From Streptococcus uberis (GTDB lineage Bacteria > Bacillota > Bacilli > Lactobacillales > Streptococcaceae): a DNA stretch of 64,000 bases. The number at the start of each line of letters is the position of its first letter. Position 1 is the first letter of the stretch. Position numbers and translations under genes: made by a program. Positions 1-8,721 of the stretch are shown here, piece by piece. The DNA lies in the NCBI RefSeq assembly GCF_000785785.1, contig NZ_JRQN01000004.1, positions 1 through 64,000 on the forward strand. The letters run 5' to 3'. The notes below the pieces were generated by a model, which saw only the letters and a program-made list of their open reading frames with translations, was not told the origin of the DNA and ran no database searches.

Positions 1-54
1 GAGAGCATCTGCCTTACAAGCAGAGGGTCAGCGGTTCGAACCCGTTAACTCCCA
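1..54 (+). tRNA. tRNA-Val (TAC), 5' end missing
   Basis: The sequence begins inside the D-arm. The anticodon stem-loop around CCTTACA, the T-arm GGTTCGAA and the 3' acceptor half AACTCCC plus discriminator A are present. The anticodon TAC reads valine codons. The 5' acceptor strand lies outside the window. CCA is not encoded, as in the other tRNAs of this cluster. Confidence 0.9.
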
Positions 55-58
55 TAAA

Positions 59-131
59 GGTCCCGTAGTGTAGCGGTTATCACGTCGCCCTGTCACGGCG
101 AAGATCGCGGGTTCGATTCCCGTCGGGACCG
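59..131 (+). tRNA. tRNA-Asp (GTC)
   Basis: A complete 73-nt cloverleaf. Acceptor GGTCCCG pairs with CGGGACC, followed by discriminator G. The anticodon stem GTCGC/GCGAA-type arm carries CTGTCAC with anticodon GTC, and the T-loop is GTTCGATTC. Four bases separate it from the preceding tRNA-Val. Confidence 0.95.
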
Positions 132-158
132 TTGAAAGAGTCCAGTGGACTCTTTCAA
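132..158 (+). terminator. terminator-like hairpin inside the tRNA cluster
   Basis: A perfect 12-bp inverted repeat (132-143 with 147-158) has an AGT loop and only three T residues after it. It starts at the base following tRNA-Asp. It could end the Val-Asp transcript or be a processing signal; the weak T-tract keeps the call uncertain. Confidence 0.5.
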
Positions 159-203
159 TTTGGAAATAAGACAAGCGAATCTTGTTACGTTTTTAAAAGA
201 AAA

Positions 204-276
204 GACTCGTTAGCTCAGTTGGTAGAGCAATTGACTTTTAATCAATGGGTCACTGGTTCGAGCCCAGTACGGGTCA
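204..276 (+). tRNA. tRNA-Lys (TTT)
   Basis: A 73-nt cloverleaf with acceptor GACTCGT pairing ACGGGTC (one T-G wobble) plus discriminator A. The anticodon loop is CTTTTAA with anticodon TTT, and the T-arm is GGTTCGAGCC. Seventy-two bases containing the hairpin at 132-158 separate it from tRNA-Asp, so it may begin a new transcription unit. Confidence 0.95.
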
Positions 277-283
277 TCTTAAA

Positions 284-365
284 GCGGGTTTGGCGGAATT
301 GGCAGACGCACCAGATTTAGGATCTGGCGCTTAACGGCGTGGGGGTTCAAGTCCCTTAACCCGCA
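284..365 (+). tRNA. tRNA-Leu (TAG)
   Basis: An 82-nt class II tRNA. Acceptor GCGGGTT pairs AACCCGC plus discriminator A. The anticodon loop TTTAGGA gives anticodon TAG. A variable arm (CGCTTAACGGCGT) typical of leucine tRNAs is present. Confidence 0.95.
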
Positions 366-377
366 TAAAGAGTATAG

Positions 378-450
378 GCCGGCTTAGCTCAGTTGGTAGA
401 GCATCTGATTTGTAATCAGAGGGTCGCGTGTTCAAGTCATGTAGCCGGCA
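378..450 (+). tRNA. tRNA-Thr (TGT)
   Basis: A 73-nt cloverleaf. Acceptor GCCGGCT pairs AGCCGGC plus discriminator A, and the anticodon arm CTGATTTGTAATCAG gives anticodon TGT. The T-arm GTGTTCAAGTCAT contains a C-A mismatch (GCGTG opposite CATGT), so its stem is weaker than its neighbours'. Confidence 0.93.
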
Positions 451-486
451 TTGCTTTTTGCAAATATATTTTCCAAGCGTTAGCTT

Positions 487-559
487 GGGCGCGTAGCTCA
501 GGTGGTTAGAGCGCACGCTGATAAGCGTGAGGTCGGTGGTTCGAGTCCACTCGTGCCCA
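487..559 (+). tRNA. tRNA-Ile (GAT) with a six-base anticodon loop as read
   Basis: Acceptor GGGCGCG pairs CGTGCCC (one G-T) plus discriminator A; the D-arm and T-arm are normal. The anticodon stem CACGC/GCGTG encloses only TGATAA, six bases instead of seven, because the usual C before TGAT is absent (one C at 518 where two are expected). Total length is 73 nt rather than 74. Either the tRNA is defective or a base was lost from the sequence. Anticodon GAT is at 520-522. Confidence 0.85.
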
Positions 560-574
560 TTAAAAATTTATTAT

Positions 575-646
575 GGTCCGTTGGTCAAGGGGTTAAGACA
601 CCGCCTTTTCACGGCGGTAACACGGGTTCGAATCCCGTACGGACTA
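575..646 (+). tRNA. tRNA-Glu (TTC)
   Basis: A 72-nt cloverleaf. Acceptor GGTCCGT pairs ACGGACT (the first pair is G-T, usual for Glu/Gln-type tRNAs). The anticodon stem CCGCC/GGCGG carries TTTTCAC with anticodon TTC. It is the last tRNA of the run and is followed at once by a terminator. Confidence 0.95.
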
Positions 647-653
647 TAGTATG

Positions 654-678
654 GTTCTCAGTAATGAGAACTTTTTTT
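654..678 (+). terminator. Rho-independent terminator of the tRNA cluster
   Basis: Stem GTTCTCA (654-660) pairs TGAGAAC (665-671) around a GTAA loop, followed by seven T residues. It lies 8 bases after tRNA-Glu. Confidence 0.85.
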
Positions 679-698
679 ATTTCTATATTTTACTAACT

Positions 699-722
699 AA
701 AAAAGAGCCCTTGGGCTCTTTT
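699..722 (-). terminator. terminator of the minus-strand DUF960 gene
   Basis: Ten-base arms AAAAGAGCCC and GGGCTCTTTT are separated by TT. Read on the minus strand it ends in a run of T and lies 5 bases beyond the stop codon of the gene at 727-1038. It may work in both directions. Confidence 0.8.
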
Positions 723-726
723 GCTA

Positions 727-1038
727 TCAGTGTATCTCATGGGCAAGTAAGATCGTTTCAGTTCCTTTATTATCGATCACATAAATTTTTTTAGGTAAGA
801 ATGGGTTAAATTGAAAAGGTGTGTCAATAACAATCCTAATTTTTTTCTTTCTGTCATTGTATTCAATGGCAGTTTTGTTTTTATTATTGACTATTGAAAA
901 AATAAGGATATTGTCTAATTTAAAGACACCTTTTAAATTATTATCTATGACAGACCAAAAAGAGTCAATAATTTCAGGAGGGATATTTGTTGCTATTCCA
1001 AAACTGGCATAGCGTGCTTTTGTATTTTGAAATGCCAT
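727..1038 (-). CDS. DUF960 family protein
   Basis: A 103-residue cytosolic protein without signal or membrane segments. The start MAFQNTKARYASFGIA resembles the N-terminus of DUF960 proteins found widely in streptococci; their function is unknown. An in-frame upstream ATG (1065) was not chosen, because an AAAGGAGA ribosome site sits 6-8 bases before the ATG at 1038. It shares strand with the DUF402 gene upstream (50-base gap) and ends in its own terminator. Confidence 0.8.
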   Translation of the reverse strand: MAFQNTKARYASFGIATNIPPEIIDSFWSVIDNNLKGVFKLDNILIFSIVNNKNKTAIEYNDRKKKIRIVIDTPFQFNPFLPKKIYVIDNKGTETILLAHEIH

Positions 1039-1088
1039 TTTGTCTCCTTTCAAGTGATAAAGCACTCCAATGGAGTGCCAGACAACTA

Positions 1089-1622
1089 TTAACGATTCTT
1101 CAGTTCAAGATAACGTTTGTACCAAATTGTGATATAGTCTTCTGAAAATGGCCCTTTTTGATTATTAATCCAATCAACTAGAATTTTTACATTTTCTTTC
1201 AGGATAAAATCCATATCTTCTGTATAGTTCATTTCTTTTTTGTGTTGTTCGTATTCATCAACATCTAACAATCTTTTTTCGCCATCTGCAAAGACCTTTA
1301 CATCTAAATCATAATCGATGTACTTGAGTGCTTCACCATCTAAAACATATGGACTAGCGAGATTGCAATAGTAAGAAATGCCATTGTCTCTTATCATTGC
1401 GATAATATTAAACCAATATTTTTTATGAAAATAAATTATAGCTGGTTCTCTAGTTACCCAGCGTCTACCATCACTTTCTGTAACGAGAGTATGATCGTTT
1501 ACGCCGATAAGAGCATTCTCAGTTGTTTTTAGTACCATAGTATCACGCCATGTGCGGTGTAATCTACCATCATGCTTATAACTTTGAATTGTAATAAAGT
1601 CGCCTTCTTTAGGTAATCTCAT
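1089..1622 (-). CDS. DUF402 family nucleoside tri-/diphosphate phosphatase (Ntdp-like)
   Basis: A 177-residue protein starting [19 protein letters not shown], the characteristic start of the streptococcal and staphylococcal DUF402 nucleotide phosphatase family. Conserved stretches follow: [20 protein letters not shown] and [11 protein letters not shown]. Characterised members hydrolyse NTPs and NDPs with a divalent metal; the activity here is inferred. A longer reading frame extends upstream to 1688, but family alignment places the start at MRLPKEG. No strong Shine-Dalgarno is visible, only GTAGAAAGTTGG. The T- and A-rich DNA upstream on the minus strand contains a TAAAAT box. Confidence 0.85.
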   Translation of the reverse strand: MRLPKEGDFITIQSYKHDGRLHRTWRDTMVLKTTENALIGVNDHTLVTESDGRRWVTREPAIIYFHKKYWFNIIAMIRDNGISYYCNLASPYVLDGEALKYIDYDLDVKVFADGEKRLLDVDEYEQHKKEMNYTEDMDFILKENVKILVDWINNQKGPFSEDYITIWYKRYLELKNR

Positions 1623-1702
1623 GCCCAACCAACTTTCTACAATTAAACTTATCAGACTTATTTTATCATAAATGTTAAAGAAAATCACTCAATTTGGGTG
1701 AC

Positions 1703-2479
1703 TTATAGATAGTTACGTAGTTCTCTGGTGATATCATCACTATCGAACCCCTTACGATACAATGCTTGAAAAAGCCGTTGTTTTAAGGCATAGCCCTCGT
1801 ATTTTCTAGAGTAGTTACGGTAAGCTTTGTCCATTTCTTTTTCAAGCAAGTTAGATGTATTGTCATCATAGTTATTAAAATCAATTGTGCTTGTTATTGT
1901 TTTGATTTGGTCAAATGAAAAACCTTTTGTAACCATTTGTTGTGTTAACTTATCCTTTAGGGCTTTTGGAGGTAGCTTTCCTTCTTGTTTACTAATGATT
2001 TTATGTGCGATTTTTTTAGCAATTTTTGAAAAATCGGTTTTCTGCAGTTCTTGATCAATGAGACCTCCAGAAATTCCTTTTTGAATAAGTTTTTGCTTTA
2101 AAACCATTGGGCCTTTGTCTCCGTTTGAGGCATTTTGTCTAATATAGGTTTCAACATACTTACAATCATCGATCCACTTATCTGTTTCTAAGTCTTTTAA
2201 AACTTGCTCAATAATAGGCGATTCAATAGCATGTTTTTCGAGATATTTTTTGACTTCATCTTTGGTTCTAACTTGAAATGAAAGGTGATAAAGTGCCAGA
2301 TTCTTACCATGTGAATAGTGTGCAAATGCCTTCATTGATTTCAATTCTTCAGGACTTATGGACATGCCTTTACTGAGCATGAAGTGAACAATTGTATCTT
2401 CTGTGACATACATTTTTTCTGAATCATCTAATTCTAGTAAATATAAGCGTTTTTTCTTTTCAATTTTACTTATCTTCAT
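1703..2479 (-). CDS. recX: RecX, regulator of RecA
   Basis: A 258-residue protein of the RecX family, which binds RecA filaments and restrains recombination and SOS induction. It shows tandem three-helix RecX repeats (for example SFQVRTKDEVKKYLEKH, GPMVLKQKLIQKGIS, PPKALKDKLTQQMVTKGFS and GYALKQRLFQALYRKGF). Streptococcal orthologues start MKI-KIEKKKRLYL, so I chose the third codon after an earlier ATG at 2488. That earlier ATG lies inside a TATAAT box and could hardly be transcribed. It is divergent from rlmD, an arrangement also seen in other streptococci. Confidence 0.92.
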   Translation of the reverse strand: MKISKIEKKKRLYLLELDDSEKMYVTEDTIVHFMLSKGMSISPEELKSMKAFAHYSHGKNLALYHLSFQVRTKDEVKKYLEKHAIESPIIEQVLKDLETDKWIDDCKYVETYIRQNASNGDKGPMVLKQKLIQKGISGGLIDQELQKTDFSKIAKKIAHKIISKQEGKLPPKALKDKLTQQMVTKGFSFDQIKTITSTIDFNNYDDNTSNLLEKEMDKAYRNYSRKYEGYALKQRLFQALYRKGFDSDDITRELRNYL

Positions 2480-2486
2480 ACTAATC

Positions 2487-2492
2487 ATTATA
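2487..2492 (-). promoter_or_regulatory. extended -10 promoter of recX, possibly leaderless
   Basis: On the minus strand TGGTATAAT is a TGN-extended -10 box. The ATG used here for recX (2479) is 7-8 bases after the hexamer, where transcription would begin. No Shine-Dalgarno fits between them. No convincing -35 box is seen, which is compatible with an extended -10 promoter. Confidence 0.5.
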
Positions 2493-2596
2493 CCAAATAA
2501 ATGGTAAAATAGAAGATGACTGCTTTGCTATAAGAACTATTAAGCAATTAAAGTATATGACAATAGAAATAAGACATAAAGTATAAAGAGGTCAGA

Positions 2597-3957
2597 ATGA
2601 ACTATCTAAAAGAACGACAAAAAATTCCTTTAAAAATAAAGCGGATGGGAATAAATGGGGAAGGAATTGGTTATTATAAAAAAACGCTCGTTTTTGTACC
2701 AGGTGCACTAAAAGGAGAGGATATTTTTTGTCAAATTACCTCAGTGAAACGTAATTTTGTGGAAGCACGGCTATTAACTATTAATAAAGCCTCTAAGGAT
2801 CGAGTAGAACCTAAATGTCCTATTTATAAAGAGTGTGGTGGTTGTCAAATCATGCATCTTGCTTATCCAAAGCAACTCCAATTTAAAACGGATATCATCA
2901 AACAAGCCCTAAAAAAATTTAAACCAGAAGGTTATGAGAATTATTTGATTAAAGAGACGATTGGGATGGAAGAACCTTGGCATTATCGGGCAAAGTTGCA
3001 ATTCCAAACAAGACGCTTTGCGGGTCAAGTTAGTGCTGGTCTGTTTGCTGAAAATAGTCATCATTTGGTTACCATTGACGACTGTCTGGTACAAGATAAG
3101 GCAACTCAAGAGGTGATTAATAGTATTGTTAATCTGTTAGATAAGTATAAACTACCTATTTTTAATGAACGAAAAATTGATGGTGTCCGTACTGTTATGA
3201 TTCGTAAAGCCTTGGCTAGTCAAAAAATACAAGTCATTATTGTAACGAGCAAGAGTGTTCGACTAACTGATTTGGTAGGTGATTTGGTAACTCTCCATCC
3301 TCAAATTATGACTATTGCCGTTAATCATAATAAGTCAAAATCAAGTGATATTTATGGTGAGGAAACTGAAATAATTTGGGGAGAAGACAAAATTAATGAG
3401 GAAGTATTAGATTACCAATTCAGCTTGTCGCCTCGTGCATTCTACCAACTGAATCCTAAACAAACGCAAGTCTCTACCAAGAGGTTAGAAAAGCTTTGCA
3501 GGTAAAGCCTTCCGATCATATTATTGATGCCTATTGCGGGGTTGGAACAATTGGCTTTGCCTTTGCGAATAAAGTTTTAAGTATCAGAGGGATGGATATT
3601 ATACCTGAGGCTATAGCTGACGCCAAGGAAAATGCTCTTTCACTTGGGATAAGCAATAGTTTGTATGAAGTGGGAAAAGCAGAAGACGTTATTCCTAAAT
3701 GGTATCAATCAGGTTATCGAGCAGATGCCATTATTGTTGATCCACCACGAACGGGTTTGGATGACAAGTTACTACAAATGATTCTGACTTATCAACCTGA
3801 AAAAATGGTTTATGTTTCATGTAATACGTCAACATTGGCTAGAGATTTAGTTTCCTTAGCAAAAATATACCAGGTAGACTATATTCAATCTGTCGATATG
3901 TTTCCTCATACTGCACGAACGGAGTGTGTAGTGAAGCTACAACGAAGCAATGTCTGA
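2597..3957 (+). pseudogene. rlmD: rlmD (rumA), 23S rRNA uracil-C5 methyltransferase, frameshifted
   Basis: This would encode a TrmA/RlmD-type SAM-dependent enzyme that makes 5-methyluridine in 23S rRNA. The first frame (2597-3505) contains the TRAM-like start, the Fe-S cysteine cluster [15 protein letters not shown] and the [11 protein letters not shown] motif. The second frame (3496-3957) contains the SAM-binding [14 protein letters not shown], the DPPRTGLD motif and the catalytic [12 protein letters not shown]. One base is missing near 3470-3473 (after CAAGTC). Restoring a C gives ...[17 protein letters not shown]... and one 453-residue protein of normal family length. It is either a real -1 mutation or a sequence error. 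Confidence 0.9.
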
Positions 3958-4115
3958 AAATCTTTTATTTTAAGCACTTTTTCAAGCGTTTTGTCTTTAT
4001 TGAAAAGAGTGATTTTGACATAAAAAAAGTTCAAAAATCATATATTGATGTGAACGTTTGTTTAGATGTTGATTGCGTAGACAAAAAATAGATACGTCAT
4101 ATTTTATTATAGTTC

Positions 4116-4149
4116 AGCTAGAACATTTTTAAGTGTTCTAGCTTTTTTA
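4116..4149 (+). terminator. Rho-independent terminator downstream of rlmD
   Basis: AGCTAGAACA pairs TGTTCTAGCT around an 8-base loop, and the stem runs into TTTTTT. It lies 158 bases after rlmD, ahead of the mobile-element debris. The interval 3958-4115 holds no gene that I can recognise. Confidence 0.75.
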
Positions 4150-4212
4150 TTTTCAGAAGGCAGTTTGCAAAGTAATATTAATATAGTTAGTTAACCTGTA
4201 AGGTATCATCTC

Positions 4213-4332
4213 ATGTCTGATATAAAAATTACTTTAGATGATGTAGTGCAGTGGGTTTATGATTTAGAATATTCAAATTTGATTTAATTTTATCAAGACG
4301 GGCAGTTAAGTTTTTTAGATTTGGAGGAAGAA
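4213..4332 (+). pseudogene. small integrative-element gene, interrupted by a stop
   Basis: ATG at 4213 gives MSDIKITLDDVVQWVYDLEY..., interrupted by a TAA and continuing in frame as FYQDGQLSFLDLEEEH. It resembles the small gene I associate with a position just before repA in some streptococcal integrative conjugative elements. I rely on the sequence feel and on the adjacent RepA remnant; its function is unknown. Confidence 0.45.
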
Positions 4333-4337
4333 CATAA

Positions 4338-4765
4338 AACGCATTACAGCTAGTCAATACCAGACATTAGAGTGGTACCATATGCTCCCAAAATTTTTGT
4401 TTGAAAGTGGATGCTATAAAGAGGAAGTCAAGGTAGTTTATGTAGCCTTAAGGACCGTTTAGAGTTATCCTTGAGCAAAGGATGGATTGATGAAGATGAT
4501 GTCATTTATTTGATTTATTCTAACGGTAAGTTGATGGAACTACTAGGCTACTCTTATTAAGTATTAAAAAGCTCTTAAGGTAGTACGGATTGATTGATGA
4601 GTCCAACAGTCATCTATTAAAAAGGATGATTGGCCAATAAGATTTATCTAGGGTAGTTAATTTTTACCCTCACTCTATCAGACAGTGGTAGTCAAAAAAA
4701 TATGGGGCTAGTCTCAAAAACAGACGAGCCAGCCAGCAACCCTAGTGAAATTTAAAGGAGTGAAT
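4338..4765 (+). pseudogene. replication initiator RepA (RepA_N type), decayed remnant
   Basis: Across shifted frames one reads RITASQYQTLEWYHMLPKF, LFESGCYKEE, then LSLSKGWIDEDDVIYLIYSN, and later LANKIYLG. This matches the N-terminal part of RepA-type initiators of streptococcal integrative elements and plasmids. Several frameshifts and stops (for example at 4558-4560 and 4657-4659) break it, and the C-terminal part is missing. It cannot be functional. With the methyltransferase remnant at 5066 it marks the scar of an integrated element. Confidence 0.65.
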
Positions 4766-4770
4766 TAGCT

Positions 4771-5017
4771 ATGAGCTATTTTAAAGAACGCTATGCTTAT
4801 GTCCTTGAACACATGTGGTTCTCAAGGACAACCGAAGTTATTGTGGAATATGTTTTTTATGGTGTGTTATCTGAATGGACCAAACTGTTTCGGCGACAAG
4901 GAACAAAAGGAAGTGTGTAAAATGATTTGGTGGATATTACTAGATATTCGGGGCTTATCTTTTATCTGGATGCTGAATGAAATAAAGAATGTGCCAGAGA
5001 TGGATGATCTTATTTGA
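4771..5017 (+). other. small overlapping ORFs in the mobile-element scar, product unknown
   Basis: An ATG at 4771 preceded by AAAGGAG gives a 49-codon frame beginning MSYFKERYAYVLEHMW. A second ATG at 4922 gives 31 codons beginning MIWWILLDIRGLSFIW and ending at 5017. The position between repA and methyltransferase remnants suggests they are leftovers of the same element. I recognise no family, and the frame change between them suggests one broken gene rather than two working ones. Confidence 0.3.
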
Positions 5018-5065
5018 GGAGGTGTTAGCGAAGTAATGCTTTTTTGTTTTAGAAAGTGAGGAGCC

Positions 5066-5577
5066 ATGAAATTTTTAGATGTATTTGCAGGAATTGGTGA
5101 CTTTAGGCTAGGACTTGAGCGTCAAGGTCATTAGTGTATGGGCGAGCCCCCTTTTTGTGAGATTAATAAGTTTGTTAGAAGGGCTTATAAGGCCGTTTTT
5201 GATACAGAAGGAGAAGCAGAGTTTCATGACATTAGACAAGTCCTAGGCCAAGACTTTAGATAACTGAAAGGGCAAGTGGATATCATCTGCGGGGGGATTT
5301 CCTTGCCAAGCATTTCCACTCACAGGACACCGATTGGGATTTGAAGATATTAGAGGGACTCTCTTCTTTGAGATTGCTCGAGTGACCAAACAAATCCAAC
5401 CACGTTTTTTATTCTTGGAAAACGTCAAAGGTATACTTAATCACGACTAGGCAGGACGTTTGGAATAATCCTCTCCACCGTTGGATGAGCTGGGGTATGA
5501 TGTCGAATGGCAAGTCCTTAACAGTAAGGATTTCCAAGTACCCCAAAAACGTGAACGGGTCTTTATTATTGGACATT
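5066..5577 (+). pseudogene. DNA (cytosine-5) methyltransferase, decayed and truncated
   Basis: The start MKFLDVFAGIGDFRLGLERQGH is the SAM-binding motif I of C5 DNA methylases. In another frame the catalytic Pro-Cys motif reads GFPCQAF, followed by HRLGFEDIRGTLFFEIARVTKQIQPRFLFLENVKG and LDELGYDVEWQVLNSKDFQVPQKRERVFIIGHS. A TAG at 5133, an extra G near 5285-5290, further stops and loss of everything after about 5577 make it dead. Such genes are common in streptococcal integrative elements and phages. Confidence 0.75.
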
Positions 5578-5692
5578 CTAGTATACTTTGTTTCGCAACT
5601 TTAGTATGTCAGACGAACATGTCTTTACTGTTGCACCTTATTTTACAATGCGGGATTTTTAAGTGTTTTATTTCATAATTTTTAAAAATCTA

Positions 5693-5738
5693 TTGACACC
5701 ACTCAAACAATATATTAAACTTATAGTGGTTATAACCA
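5693..5738 (+). promoter_or_regulatory. promoter and GntR-type operator of the agaR-agaS-lacD unit
   Basis: TTGACA (5693-5698) is followed after 17 bases by TAAACT (5716-5721), a weak -10. TGGTTATAACCA (5727-5738), a perfect 12-bp palindrome of the TGGT-N4-ACCA form used by HutC/NagR-type GntR regulators, lies directly downstream and 12 bases before the regulator's own ATG. This suggests autoregulation, with the following genes under the same control. Confidence 0.7.
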
Positions 5739-5750
5739 AACAGGAGGATA

Positions 5751-6485
5751 GTGATGACATTAGTAAAACAAGATCAACCTCTCTACCTACAATTAGTTGA
5801 TATGTTAGAGTTGGAAATCAAACAATCTATGTCAGCTAATGACAAGTTGCTTTCTGAGCGTGATATGAGCAAAACCTACAATGTCAGTAGAATCACAGTG
5901 AGACAAGCACTTAAGGAACTAGAAATGAGAGGGCTGATTTATAAACAGAAAGGGAAGGGAACATTCGTTTCAGGGATGAAAAATGGGCCAGCTGATTTGG
6001 CCACCTCTTATAGTTTCACTAGTCAAATGAAGGCACTCGGTAAAAGTCCAGAAACAGTATTACTTGATTTTGAAAAAATTGACGTAACCGTATTTCTATC
6101 TAAATATCTTAATCTTGAAATTGGTACTGCTGTATTTGAATTTGAACGTTTGCGTAAAGCTGACGGCCAAGCACTTATATTTGAGAGGAGTTATGTTCCC
6201 TGTGAGTTTTGTTCTGTTCTGGGTCCAGAACTTTTGAGGGAAAAGGCTCTATATACTATTTTTGCTGAAGATTCCAATCAGGTTATTCGACAAGCTGATG
6301 AAGAATTCTATGCTAGCATCGCCTTAGATTACGAAGCTCAGTTGCTTGGGATCAAAAAAGGTGACCCTGTTTTGCATATGATTCGAAAAACATATAATCA
6401 AGCTAATCAGTTGATTGAATTTACCTTTAGTATTGCAAGAGCAGACCAATTTCATTATCGTATTACTCATACCCCACCACAATAA
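5751..6485 (+). CDS. GntR family (HutC/UTRA) regulator, AgaR-type
   Basis: A 244-residue cytosolic repressor. The N-terminal winged helix (about residues 5-75) includes SERDMSKTYNVSRITVRQALKELEMRGLIYKQKGKGTFV. The C-terminal UTRA effector domain (about 90-240) includes FERLRKADGQALIFERSYVP and FTFSIARADQFHYRI. UTRA regulators sense phosphosugars; with agaS and lacD downstream, a GalNAc- or galactosamine-6-phosphate signal is plausible but inferred. Ribosome site CAGGAGG lies 8 bases before the ATG. The palindrome at 5727-5738 is its likely site. The next gene, agaS, starts 43 bases after its stop. Confidence 0.85.
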   Translation: MMTLVKQDQPLYLQLVDMLELEIKQSMSANDKLLSERDMSKTYNVSRITVRQALKELEMRGLIYKQKGKGTFVSGMKNGPADLATSYSFTSQMKALGKSPETVLLDFEKIDVTVFLSKYLNLEIGTAVFEFERLRKADGQALIFERSYVPCEFCSVLGPELLREKALYTIFAEDSNQVIRQADEEFYASIALDYEAQLLGIKKGDPVLHMIRKTYNQANQLIEFTFSIARADQFHYRITHTPPQ

Positions 6486-6528
6486 GTAAATCATTTTCTA
6501 TCTTATCTTAGTCATGGAGGAATAACAG

Positions 6529-7704
6529 ATGTTTGCATTATCAGAAGAAGAGCTCATTAAATTGGGTGCTAAAAATACTACAAAAGAAATTAAACAAGAG
6601 CCCGAGCTATGGCGTGAAACTTACGCAATCTACCAAAAGAATAAAGTTGCTTTGGCTAGCTTTATCGAAGAAGTTATTTCACAAGCAAATGGTAAAAAAG
6701 TGAAAATTATTTTCACTGGTGCAGGAACTTCAGAATATGTTGGAGAAACCATCACCCCATACCTTCAAACAAATAGTGACCGTGATAAACTAAGTTTCTA
6801 TAGCATTGGGACCACAGATTTGGTTTCTACTCCTCACTATTTCTTCTATCCAGAAGACACAGTCCTTTTAGTCTCATTTGCTCGTAGTGGTAATAGTCCC
6901 GAAAGTGTGGCTGCGGTTAATTTAGCCAATCAATTTTTGCCAAATGTTTACCACCTTTTCATCACTTGTAATCCTGAAGGAGAACTCGCAAAAATTGCTG
7001 AAGGAAAAGAAAATGCCTATCTTTTCTTAACTCCAGAACGTTCAAATGATCTTGGGTTTGCAATGACTGGTAGCTTCTCATGTATGATGTTGTCAGCTCT
7101 CTTGGTCTTTGACCAAAAAGTAAGCGAAGACGACAAGTCAACTTATGTTGAACTAATTTCTAGTTTAGCAGAAGATGTTATCAAACGTGAAGCTGAATTG
7201 CAATCATTTGTTGATAAGGACTTTAAGCGTATTGTTTATTTAGGTTCTGGAAGCCTTAAAGGCTTGACAAGAGAAGCACAACTTAAGATTTTGGAATTGA
7301 CAGCAGGACAAATTTCAACTGTTTATGACAGTTCAATGGGATTTAGACATGGGCCAAAATCATTTGTTAATGAGGAGACTTTAGTCATTGATTTTGTCAA
7401 TAATGATCCTTACACGCGTCAATATGATATTGATATTTTAGAAGAAGTAAAAAATGATAATATTGCTGTTGATACCATTGCTATTACTCAAGTTGGTGAT
7501 GTTAACTTTACAGGGACAACATTTGCCTTTGCAGAAGTTCAACTCTTGCCAGATGCTTACCTTGCATTTCCAATGATTGTTGTTGCACAAATCATTTCGT
7601 TACTTTCATCAATTAAAGTGAATAACTTACCAGATACACCTTCAGCTACTGGTACAGTTAATCGTGTTGTTAAGGGTGTTACTATTCATCCTTATGAGGC
7701 CTAA
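6529..7704 (+). CDS. agaS: AgaS, galactosamine-6-phosphate deaminase/isomerase
   Basis: A 391-residue cytosolic sugar isomerase with two SIS domains. The first (about 45-200) has the phosphosugar-binding loops [12 protein letters not shown] and [16 protein letters not shown]; the second (about 210-370) has [25 protein letters not shown] and the [13 protein letters not shown] motif. AgaS converts galactosamine-6-phosphate to tagatose-6-phosphate with loss of ammonia. It is translated 11 bases ahead of lacD, two steps later in the pathway, so they are surely co-transcribed. Ribosome site GGAGG precedes the ATG. Confidence 0.93.
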   Translation: MFALSEEELIKLGAKNTTKEIKQEPELWRETYAIYQKNKVALASFIEEVISQANGKKVKIIFTGAGTSEYVGETITPYLQTNSDRDKLSFYSIGTTDLVSTPHYFFYPEDTVLLVSFARSGNSPESVAAVNLANQFLPNVYHLFITCNPEGELAKIAEGKENAYLFLTPERSNDLGFAMTGSFSCMMLSALLVFDQKVSEDDKSTYVELISSLAEDVIKREAELQSFVDKDFKRIVYLGSGSLKGLTREAQLKILELTAGQISTVYDSSMGFRHGPKSFVNEETLVIDFVNNDPYTRQYDIDILEEVKNDNIAVDTIAITQVGDVNFTGTTFAFAEVQLLPDAYLAFPMIVVAQIISLLSSIKVNNLPDTPSATGTVNRVVKGVTIHPYEA

Positions 7705-7715
7705 AAGGAGAACTC

Positions 7716-8699
7716 ATGTTAGAACTTAGTGAAAACAAAAAACGTTTACTTGAAGCTGTTAGTAAAGATGGCTTGATTTCAGCTTTGGCTTTTGACCAAC
7801 GTGGTGCGCTTAAACGTATGATGGCAAAACATCAAGATACTGAACCAAGCAGAGAACAAATGGAAACTCTTAAAAGCATGGTATCAGAAGAATTGACACC
7901 ATATGCTTCATCAATCCTTTTGGACCCAGAGTATGGACTTCCAGCGACAAAAGTACGTAATGAAAAAGCAGGCTTGCTTTTAGCTTATGAAAAAACTGGC
8001 TATGATGCGACTACAACAAGTCGTTTGCCTGACTGTTTGAATGAATGGTCTGTAAAACGTCTTAAAGAAGTAGGGGCAGATGTTATAAAATTTTTGCTTT
8101 ATTATGATGTTGATGGTGATGCAGAAATTAACCTTCAAAAGCAGGTATACATTGAACGTATTGGTTCTGAATGTAAAGCTAACGAGATTCCTTTCTTCTT
8201 AGAAATATTGTCTTATGATGAAGGAATTGCTGATAACAACAGCCTTGAGTTTGCTAAAGTTAAAGCAGCTAAAGTTAATGGTGCTATGAAAGTTTTCTCT
8301 GATCCACGTTACGGCATTGATGTTCTTAAAGTTGAAGTTCCTGTTAACATGGCTTATGTTGAAGGTTTTGCTCAAGGTGAAGCTATCTTCAGTAAAGAAG
8401 AAGCCGCACAAGCTTTCCGTGATCAAGCAGCAGCTACAGACCTTCCTTACATTTACCTCAGTGCAGGTGTGAGTGCTGAACTTTTCCAAGAAACACTTGT
8501 TTTTGCAGCGGAATCAGGTGCTCAATTTAATGGGGTTCTTTGTGGCCGTGCTACCTGGTCAGGAGCTGTACCAGTTTACATCACAGATGGTGAAGAAGCT
8601 GCTAGAGAATGGTTACGTACAACTGGTCGTGCAAACATCAAAGCTTTGAATGATGTGTTAGTCAAAACTGCTAAGTCTTGGCAAGAAAAAATCAAATAA
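7716..8699 (+). CDS. lacD: LacD, tagatose-1,6-bisphosphate aldolase
   Basis: A 327-residue class I aldolase that splits tagatose-1,6-bisphosphate into glyceraldehyde-3-phosphate and dihydroxyacetone phosphate. The start [17 protein letters not shown] and the Schiff-base lysine K205 in [14 protein letters not shown] match the LacD family, including the residue number. The kinase LacC, which makes its substrate, is not in the window. In S. pyogenes one LacD copy also acts as a regulator; whether that applies here cannot be told. It sits 11 bases after agaS with AAAGGAGA before the ATG. Confidence 0.95.
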   Translation: MLELSENKKRLLEAVSKDGLISALAFDQRGALKRMMAKHQDTEPSREQMETLKSMVSEELTPYASSILLDPEYGLPATKVRNEKAGLLLAYEKTGYDATTTSRLPDCLNEWSVKRLKEVGADVIKFLLYYDVDGDAEINLQKQVYIERIGSECKANEIPFFLEILSYDEGIADNNSLEFAKVKAAKVNGAMKVFSDPRYGIDVLKVEVPVNMAYVEGFAQGEAIFSKEEAAQAFRDQAAATDLPYIYLSAGVSAELFQETLVFAAESGAQFNGVLCGRATWSGAVPVYITDGEEAAREWLRTTGRANIKALNDVLVKTAKSWQEKIK

Positions 8700-8721
8700 G
8701 CTATTTAAAAATAGTTACAAT

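Noticed and set aside
4793-5017. 74-codon frame across the small ORFs of the scar
   Set aside because: It mixes the out-of-frame part of one fragment with the next one; the RBS-supported start at 4771 is in another frame.
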